A stretch of DNA of 10,124 nt. Origin: Oscillospiraceae bacterium (GTDB lineage: Bacteria; Bacillota; Clostridia; Oscillospirales; Acutalibacteraceae). The position numbers and the translations under genes were made by a program. Below, piece after piece: positions 5,701-10,124 of the stretch (positions are counted from its first letter, which is position 1; each line of letters opens with the position of its first letter). The DNA lies in assembly GCA_009783605.1 (NCBI GenBank), contig WRDE01000044.1, forward strand, positions 1 to 10,124, given 5' to 3'. The notes below the pieces were generated by a model. The model ran no database searches and was not told the origin of the DNA. It saw nothing but the letters and a program-made list of their open reading frames with translations.

Positions 5701-8476
5701 CCACGATCGGCGCGTTACCTCCCGTGATCGTCACTTCGCCGTCATGCGGCTCCCAAACCGGTTCGTCAGCTTTGGTACCCCAGGTGGCGGTGAAGGTTTT
5801 ACCTGCGCCGTCGGTGACGGTAATTTTTATGTAGCGGATAAAGAGGTCATCAAACCAATACGCGAAATTGATATCCGCGTATTTTCCCCCAACAGAATAA
5901 TCGCCGATGGTATACGGCCCGTTATACATGGTTACCGTCCGCCAACCGTCCGTGTCCCGATCCACCCACGCGCTGCTGTTGGCCGCTACGATATTTGCGC
6001 CGGTGGAATCTTTCACATAATACGCGCCCAAATCCTCGGGAAAGGTGGTATTGTCGATATCATACTGCCATTCGACCTTCATGTTGGAAAGGGCCGTGTT
6101 CGCCGGGATGTTCATCTTTTCGGCAAATCTGAATACATCAAATATCGCTCCGTAACGGGCTGTCACATTGATGCAGTCGACGCCGTCATGAGTTTTCCAA
6201 CTATTGGCATTGTCATAGAGCGTAATCTCGCTTTTCTCTATCGTGACGTCTTCCCACGGAAGCGGTTTCAGTTCGCCGTAATACGCGATGCGGAAGGCCC
6301 TAACGGTGAAGGTCACCGTATGCCCGGCATAATGCGAACCGAAGCCCTCAACGTTGAACCGTGCCTGCGTGAGGCCGCCCCAATCTATCTTCCGGTCATT
6401 GCCGTCGGTGCCGATATTCTGGGATTTTGTCCATTGCCCGTTTACGTTCAGCCATTCCCGGGGCATCATCCCGCCGTTATTTGTCCAGCTGGGATCATCC
6501 TCGATGATCTGCCCCATCGACATCCGGAAGGTGTTCCGGCCGTAGTTGAGCATCGCGGTCTGTGATGTATTGGTCAGCTCCATCGTATACCGCTTTTCCG
6601 GGCTTTTGTTGTCCCGCATATGCATATATGGCCGGAAGCGGTTGGAATTGAAAACGCCGGGGTCAATATCCTCGCCGGTCGACGTGTCGGTGATGGCTAT
6701 GTCAAAGTCCACCTCAAAGTACACATCTTCCCGGTTCAGGCGTCTATCCAACAGATTGCCGTTGCCGATAACGCTGTTTTTCCAGTCAAAAACATTACCG
6801 CCGGTGGTGGCGCTCCAGGAAGGCGTCAGCGGACCGCTGTTGCCGACCCAGTCGGCGAGGATCATGGTCGGCTCCTCGTCTCCGAAGCTCGCGTCATAAT
6901 TTTTCGCCGTCGGTTCCGGGAACAGCTCGGGATCCGACGGGGTGCCCCATTCAAAATAGAGCGAGGGATCCAGCGAATTATACAGCCGGATGTACCGGAC
7001 GGCGAGACCGGTTATCTGGTCATAATCCTTCAGCGCTATCTGGTTGCTGCCGTTGCCGCCGTAATAGGCGTCCCGGATATCCCAGGTATATTGCTGCCAT
7101 GTCTGCCGCTGGATCGACCCGGTCCGTACCCGGTTATCGTCGTTGTCGTTGCCAGCGGTCGCGCTTATCCGATACCCCATAATAAAAGCCTCATTGGTAT
7201 TGGTCGGATGGGGTGTGGTTTCGGTCGCCAGAAATTCCACGTCACAGGTCAGATACTGCGCGCCGAGCGGGATGACGTTGAAGTTGTTCCTGAGGCGCAG
7301 CTCCGCCCACGCGCCGCTGCCGCGGTTGGTACGATAAACCGGCACATCCTCCCATGTGCTCAGGTGCCAGTTATTCAGGTCAAAATTGATCGGATAGGCT
7401 CTCGGCAGCTGGCCCTCGATGGTGCCCCAGGTACCGACCTGGCCGTCGATGATGAACCGCACGCCGCGGATAGTCAGGCCCAGTATCTCGCCGTCGTCTC
7501 TGTGTTCGCCGAGAACGATCGCGAAATCCCAGCCGTCCGGGCGGGACCCGCCTATATACATATCTCTAAGCGTCACGGTGCCGGTGCGCCAGTCGGTCTG
7601 GCTGGCGCTGTCCTGGTAAGGCGCCCAGGGAGGACTCCAGACCGAATTGCCCCATGTCGATATCCGTGTGGACGTCGAATACGGGGTGTCGGTATAATAA
7701 TGGTTCTGCCACCAGAAATTCTTGCCGACGCTGTATTCGATGACGACCTGTACGTCATACAGACCGGGGGTGAGACCCTCGGCGCGGAAATTGATCTCGT
7801 TGACAATATCCGTACGGCTGCCGCCCGGGCCGTCCTGTCCGTTGTCCCAGTTGCGTATCAGGTCGAAGTCGTCCAGAATGACCTCCACGCCCGGCACCAA
7901 CGAGCCCCAGCCGCCAATCACTTCGCCGTCGACGATCAGCCGGACGCCGCGGATATAAATTTCCCCGCCGCAGTTCATATAAATCGCGTGATTAGACCCC
8001 AAATCAGCATCCGTTTGATCCGTAAGGTAGATGCCGTTCAGGTCGCCCGCTACGCTGATACCGTACGGGATGTCTTCTTTGCCAGACGCGTTTAAATTTT
8101 TGCTCTGCTCAAAAATGCCCCCGCCGGAGTCCTGGAAGCCATTATCGTCGGGTTTCCAGCGTCCGCCGTGGTCGGCGATAACGCCGCCGTCGGTGTACGT
8201 GCGGAACTGAACCCATGATCTGCCCGCCACATCAAACAGCAGCGTTACATTGTCATACTTTTCGGCCTCGGCGCCGTCAAAATGCATCCGGAACCAGCCG
8301 CCTTTATACGCCTGTGAACCGTTATACTCCACCAGCCCGCCGGAAGAATCCACGCTGATCGAAATCTCTCCCTCAGCGTTCACCGGCACAAACACCGCCG
8401 GCATCACCGACGCAAGGGTCACTAACATCGCCAGCACCGACAACAGAGATAAAACTTTTTTAGTCATTTTAACCAT
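2756..8476 (-). CDS. Giant secreted modular protein with Cys repeats and C-terminal dockerin
   Basis: Product is 1906 residues. Residues 1-34 are a signal peptide (MVKMTKK, hydrophobic core, PVNA). Residues 36-1575 hold about nine beta-rich modules, most ending in [YI]-I-[RKS]-x-[IVL]-[RK] followed by a W-G pair: W190, W350, W510, W899, W1056, W1230, W1413, W1573. The segment at 526-735 is the most divergent. Modules at 362-518, 1068-1239 and 1424-1575 are one subtype (LTCDVEF-like, ALKD, WGTPSDP.LF in the first two). Modules at 746-901, 914-1058 and 1247-1416 are another (MGIPAN, then W-x-x-V-x-V-F). Residues 1576-1780 are five Cys repeats, 1781-1846 a linker domain often seen before dockerins, and 1847-1906 a dockerin. 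I see no catalytic domain. The modules may be carbohydrate-binding-like jelly rolls (inference); an adhesin or structural role is likely. AGAGGTG seven bases upstream supports the ATG at 8476. A promoter-like pair precedes it, and it heads the operon. Confidence 0.9.
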   Translation of the reverse strand: MVKMTKKVLSLLSVLAMLVTLASVMPAVFVPVNAEGEISISVDSSGGLVEYNGSQAYKGGWFRMHFDGAEAEKYDNVTLLFDVAGRSWVQFRTYTDGGVIADHGGRWKPDDNGFQDSGGGIFEQSKNLNASGKEDIPYGISVAGDLNGIYLTDQTDADLGSNHAIYMNCGGEIYIRGVRLIVDGEVIGGWGSLVPGVEVILDDFDLIRNWDNGQDGPGGSRTDIVNEINFRAEGLTPGLYDVQVVIEYSVGKNFWWQNHYYTDTPYSTSTRISTWGNSVWSPPWAPYQDSASQTDWRTGTVTLRDMYIGGSRPDGWDFAIVLGEHRDDGEILGLTIRGVRFIIDGQVGTWGTIEGQLPRAYPINFDLNNWHLSTWEDVPVYRTNRGSGAWAELRLRNNFNVIPLGAQYLTCDVEFLATETTPHPTNTNEAFIMGYRISATAGNDNDDNRVRTGSIQRQTWQQYTWDIRDAYYGGNGSNQIALKDYDQITGLAVRYIRLYNSLDPSLYFEWGTPSDPELFPEPTAKNYDASFGDEEPTMILADWVGNSGPLTPSWSATTGGNVFDWKNSVIGNGNLLDRRLNREDVYFEVDFDIAITDTSTGEDIDPGVFNSNRFRPYMHMRDNKSPEKRYTMELTNTSQTAMLNYGRNTFRMSMGQIIEDDPSWTNNGGMMPREWLNVNGQWTKSQNIGTDGNDRKIDWGGLTQARFNVEGFGSHYAGHTVTFTVRAFRIAYYGELKPLPWEDVTIEKSEITLYDNANSWKTHDGVDCINVTARYGAIFDVFRFAEKMNIPANTALSNMKVEWQYDIDNTTFPEDLGAYYVKDSTGANIVAANSSAWVDRDTDGWRTVTMYNGPYTIGDYSVGGKYADINFAYWFDDLFIRYIKITVTDGAGKTFTATWGTKADEPVWEPHDGEVTITGGNAPIVDYAGAQVIKKGDWQDFNIIFADSMGIPANTRLDDLKVEIEYYTPNREYRGSGDGVRIVDADGGEHWENGPAWFQRGSNEWKLVTVFELPNAEFPTTYTVNKNSTRDMGISGNLFCYISYIRVTVGDAVAEWGARYSVQPGATPLELANLARPGGGEWTGGWKADVIDSVPVAVSRAGDNDWHELHFDNNTKVFAKGGPQTLTVDIEFMKIGDIPGMNNNIVFAYQNSAAPGGDSDQGFDTSAFDRNVWVTKTWVVNNAFYSGDGNVNGNGNNKTMAIKDQAMSLGFAVRYIRVYNPNDTTKYLEWGTPSDPDLFGNPGEWHNGRLDLCNYGPEKQIKDGDNTYLNRNVWDGVELSFAANMGIPANYLLDYAKDEKIEIEIQYNATSGSSSDGNYWQMKNAADQNMCAGDDGWFQRNQGWKKAVVFNNYGDFTYNDGGAGPDGQPITTYLLNSGAARGRDFILNGNSRYFICYIKVTIEADGNTYTAEWGKEYAPNAGANRLLFNTGNSDNLNHWRTGTIGGSPAVYTTRENGNWVELGFCNVFEIFAKGDQTLTCDVEFYLTEPDALRGDEGLDFAHRHDAEMGNDHDDRLNTADLDRQVWLQHRWEDIELYYGNRALALKDDNSCTGIAIRYIKIYDPANPEMYLVWGTCGHAGSSWTNTVEPTCTEDGVKERRCNLCGEVLETGIADALGHNFTGPWIERTPATCAAAGLEYRTCTRCTVEETRPIAQLEHVPGEWEPGVPAATCTEAGVEVQKCTLCGEILDSRPAAALGHNFTGPWIERTPATCDAPGLEYRTCTRCTEEETRPIAQLEHIPGEWEILKAPSLLEDGIRVKYCTRVGCGAEVAREVIEVIKFGSIDGDEIAGIVPETSVDSIISDYADKGVTVIVYEADGETLRETGFIGTGCIVACGDDRYTAIIPGDVSGDGDIDIFDLSALLKHLTDEEYLEGVYLKAAQLAGGGDLSIFDFFAMLDLVTGSGT
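2759..2938 (-). other. Dockerin type I-like domain with degenerate second calcium loop
   Basis: Residues 1847-1906 of the giant protein. The first loop, GDVSGDGDIDIFDL, carries calcium ligands at loop positions 1, 3, 5, 9 and 12 (D1848, S1850, D1852, D1856, D1859) followed by the helix LSALLKHL. The second loop, AAQLAGGGDLSIFDF, keeps the duplicated outline (S1890, D1893 and the helix AMLDLV) but has Q1882, A1884 and G1886 where Asp, Asn/Asp and Asp are usual. Placement at the extreme C-terminus is typical of dockerins. Confidence 0.8.
3242..3388 (-). repeat. Direct DNA repeat, copy 1 (147 bp)
   Basis: Aligns without gaps to 3485-3631, offset 243 bases (81 codons), with about 13 differences counted by eye. 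It encodes part of the fourth Cys repeat (residues 1697-1745). The pair indicates duplication of a two-repeat, 81-codon unit. Confidence 0.85.
3485..3631 (-). repeat. Direct DNA repeat, copy 2 (147 bp)
   Basis: Partner of 3242-3388, encoding residues 1616-1664. Several differences are synonymous and both copies stay in frame, so the region is maintained as coding sequence and could still recombine. Confidence 0.85.
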
Positions 8477-8561
8477 TTCATCGCACCTCTTTTTGTTTAT
8501 TGTGTATATGGTTGTCTATCTATCTAAAAATCCCCACAGGAATACACCTTCATATGTTGGT

Positions 8562-8590
8562 ATTTTACTACAGCCTTTTGAAAAATGCAA
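8562..8590 (-). promoter_or_regulatory. Promoter-like pair upstream of the operon
   Basis: On the minus strand, TTGCAT (8585-8590) and TAAAAT (8562-8567) are separated by 17 bases. The -10 matches five of six consensus bases and the -35 three of six. Surroundings are AT-rich. Transcription would start near 8555, leaving a leader of about 80 bases before the ATG at 8476. The rest of 8477-8636 shows no gene and no convincing terminator after the epimerase gene, so read-through from that gene is also possible. Confidence 0.5.
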
Positions 8591-8636
8591 GCACTTTTTT
8601 AAAATCTGATTGAAATTTTATTTCTTTTCACAAAAG

Positions 8637-9416
8637 TCATTCAAAAATTCCTAACTTCTCAAAAAACGCCAGCGCGGCCGGCCCGTCACGATCCGGTTGG
8701 GAAGAACCGCCCTCGATACTCATCCGGCCGTCATAGCCGTTCTCTGACAGCGCCCTGAAAAAGGAGGTATATTCGCCGCCGTCATCCGGCAGCGGATACC
8801 CCCGCATTTCCCGGCTGGCGATATGGGCATGGGCCAGCACCCCTGCCGCCGCGGCCAACGCCGACGCCGGTTCATTTTCCCGCGACATATGATACCAGTC
8901 CGCCAGCAGCTTCAGGTTGGGACTGCCGACCTCCGCAATCATCGCTACGCCTTCCGCTATCGAGATAACCGTGTCGGTCTCTCCCCTGTTGAGCGGCTCC
9001 AGCAGCACCGTGACGCCGTATGAGCCGGCCAGCGCGGCGGTCAGCGACAGCGTTTCGGCCAGCTGCGCCCATGCCCTTGACTTCTCCCACCCGGCCGGCG
9101 TCCGGCGCAGTCCGCCCGACCCGAACGCTGTCCGGTCCGCCCCGACCCGCCGGATCCGCTCAAACGCGCGGCGCAGATAACCCTCCAGCACCCCCCGGTC
9201 GAATGTATCGCCCACTATCGGCACCTCGCCGGACCCCGGAAACAGGATACAGCAGCTCTCGACCCGGATCGGCGCCGCTTCGGCCTGTTTGACAAATTCG
9301 GTAAATGCCGGCTCATCCATCGCCATCAGCCCGGTCACATGGGTTTCATAATAATCAAAACCGCACCGGGCGGCGGACGCAAGCCCCTCCGGCGGGCCGC
9401 ATAACCCGAATCGCAT
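8637..9416 (-). CDS. Sugar phosphate isomerase/epimerase-like TIM-barrel protein
   Basis: Product is 259 residues and cytosolic (no signal peptide), near the usual length for the xylose isomerase-like TIM-barrel (AP endonuclease 2) superfamily. Metal-site residues expected in epimerases of this group can be placed: E140 in VLLEPLNR, D173 and H176 in LADWYHM, H198 in HAHIAS, and E235 in MSIEGG. This order (Glu, Asp, His, Glu) matches D-tagatose/D-allulose 3-epimerase-type enzymes, which interconvert ketoses at C3, but the substrate cannot be read from the sequence. The start has GGGGGAAG eight bases upstream. It is divergent from araA, hinting at a role in sugar or pentose use. Alternatives are a hydroxypyruvate isomerase-like or inosose dehydratase-like enzyme of the same fold. 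Confidence 0.85.
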   Translation of the reverse strand: MRFGLCGPPEGLASAARCGFDYYETHVTGLMAMDEPAFTEFVKQAEAAPIRVESCCILFPGSGEVPIVGDTFDRGVLEGYLRRAFERIRRVGADRTAFGSGGLRRTPAGWEKSRAWAQLAETLSLTAALAGSYGVTVLLEPLNRGETDTVISIAEGVAMIAEVGSPNLKLLADWYHMSRENEPASALAAAAGVLAHAHIASREMRGYPLPDDGGEYTSFFRALSENGYDGRMSIEGGSSQPDRDGPAALAFFEKLGIFE

Positions 9417-9452
9417 ACATACTTCCCCCGCTCTTCTTGAAAATCATTTGAC

Positions 9453-9496
9453 TTGACAGTAAAAATATAGTAGCATAACAGGCAGGGAAATAGCAA
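9453..9496. promoter_or_regulatory. Divergent promoter region between the epimerase gene and araA
   Basis: The 109-bp gap (9417-9525) is AT-rich in its middle. On the plus strand a perfect TTGACA lies at 9453-9458, but the candidate -10 (CATAAC at 15 bases or TAACAG at 17) is poor. On the minus strand TTGCTA (9491-9496) and TACTAT (9467-9472) are 18 bases apart, each four of six consensus matches. I see no clear AraR-type operator. The candidates overlap, so shared control is possible. Confidence 0.35.
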
Positions 9497-9525
9497 GCGA
9501 AAAACTTGAACGGAGAATTATCACT

Positions 9526-10124
9526 ATGAAAAACACCTTTTGGTTCATCACCGGCAGCCAGCATCTGTACGGCGAGGAGACGCTGCGGCAGGTGGCGGAA
9601 AACGCCGGGCGGATCGCGGAGGGGCTGAACGGCACCCCCGCCATACCCTATAAGATTATCTGCAAGCCGGTGGTCACCACGCCGGGCGCCATCGCCGCGG
9701 TGATGCGGGACGCCAATTTTGACGATACCTGCGCCGGCGTCATCACCTGGATGCACACCTTTTCCCCCTCCAAAATGTGGATCGCCGGGCTGGCCGCGCT
9801 GCAAAAGCCGCTGCTGCACCTGCACACCCAGTTCAACCGCGACATCCCTTTCGATTCCATCAATATGGATTTCATGAACCTCAACCAGGCCGCCCACGGC
9901 GACCGGGAACACGGCTTTATCGGCGCCCGGATGCGGCTGCCGCGCCGGATCGTGGCCGGCTTCTGGCAGGACGGCGCGGTGCAGGCGGATATCGGCGGCT
10001 GGCAGCGCAGCGCGGTTGGCGCGATGGCCTCCCGGCGGCTGAAGGTGATCCGGTTCGGGGACAACATGCGGCAGGTGGCGGTGACCGAGGGCGACAAGGT
10101 CGAGGCGCAGATCAAACTCGGCTG
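9526..10124 (+). CDS. araA: L-arabinose isomerase, 5' part (cut by window end)
   Basis: AraA is a cytosolic, metal-dependent enzyme that converts L-arabinose to L-ribulose, the first step of bacterial arabinose catabolism. The 199 visible residues are the N-terminal portion of a protein usually near 500. Family hallmarks are FWFITGSQHLYGEE (5-18), ITWMHTFSPSKMWI (73-86), LLHLHTQFN (96-104), MDFMNLNQAAHGDREHGFI (114-132) and RRIVAGFWQD (140-149). The metal and catalytic Glu/His residues known from the family lie further downstream, outside the window. GGAG ten bases before the ATG supports the start. The frame stays open to the last base. Its own operon would continue to the right, where araB- or araD-type genes may follow. 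Confidence 0.97.
   Translation, partial: MKNTFWFITGSQHLYGEETLRQVAENAGRIAEGLNGTPAIPYKIICKPVVTTPGAIAAVMRDANFDDTCAGVITWMHTFSPSKMWIAGLAALQKPLLHLHTQFNRDIPFDSINMDFMNLNQAAHGDREHGFIGARMRLPRRIVAGFWQDGAVQADIGGWQRSAVGAMASRRLKVIRFGDNMRQVAVTEGDKVEAQIKLG

Noticed and set aside
5105..8095. Long plus-strand open frames (486 and 491 codons) opposite the giant gene
   Set aside because: They lie antisense to the coherent modular frame, encode compositionally odd proteins with no recognisable domains, and lack good ribosome binding sites. They reflect codon bias of the real gene.
8515..8545. Three TCTA units and a weak ATTCC/GGGAT hairpin followed by Ts in the leader of the giant gene
   Set aside because: Three repeat units are too few to claim phase variation, and the stem is five pairs with one wobble, too weak for an attenuator or riboswitch.
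8591..8636. Terminator after the epimerase gene
   Set aside because: The region is AT-rich with T-runs, but the only stems found (such as CTTTT-GTG-AAAAG) are very weak.
9355..10115. Minus-strand open frames opposite araA
   Set aside because: They are antisense to an unmistakable L-arabinose isomerase, and one also runs through the promoter region.
1..10124. CRISPR arrays, tRNA or rRNA genes, insertion sequences
   Set aside because: No regularly spaced identical repeats, transposase-like frames, terminal inverted repeats with target duplications, or tRNA-like folds were seen.

Overview
The window looks like chromosomal DNA from a Gram-positive, clostridial-type bacterium, probably a gut or rumen Oscillospiraceae/Ruminococcaceae relative. 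Supporting signs are strong AGGAGG-like ribosome binding sites, Gram-positive-style signal peptides, a dockerin, a cohesin-like domain, and the Cys-x-x-Cys surface repeats common in gut Firmicutes. Base composition is moderate to slightly GC-rich. The taxonomic call is inference only.

Layout. Positions 61-8476 hold five genes on the minus strand, read from right to left, that look like one operon. A promoter-like pair lies at 8562-8590. It is followed by a 1906-residue secreted modular protein (2756-8476). Next comes a secreted protein with an N-terminal cohesin-like domain and a C-terminal domain named here the 'WG domain' (1835-2725). It is followed by a membrane-anchored protein with an acidic linker (1287-1835), whose start overlaps the previous stop. 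Two small secreted WG-domain proteins end the operon (626-1192 and 61-594). Gaps are -1, 30, 31 and 94 bases. A perfect 13-bp inverted repeat at 1-33 lies just past the last stop and may end the transcript.

Right of 8600 is a separate sugar-metabolism region. A sugar-phosphate isomerase/epimerase-like TIM-barrel gene (8637-9416, minus) diverges from the 5' part of L-arabinose isomerase araA (9526 onward, plus), which runs off the window. They share a 109-bp intergenic region.

Reading of the operon. All five products carry an export or membrane signal and none shows a recognisable catalytic domain. The giant protein carries about nine beta-rich modules, five Cys repeats and a C-terminal dockerin. 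The next gene encodes a cohesin-like domain. A cohesin-dockerin contact inside the operon would link the giant protein to the WG-domain proteins, and the membrane protein could tether the complex. This is a testable model and not something the sequence proves. The candidate undescribed system is this surface assembly with its three paralogous WG domains.
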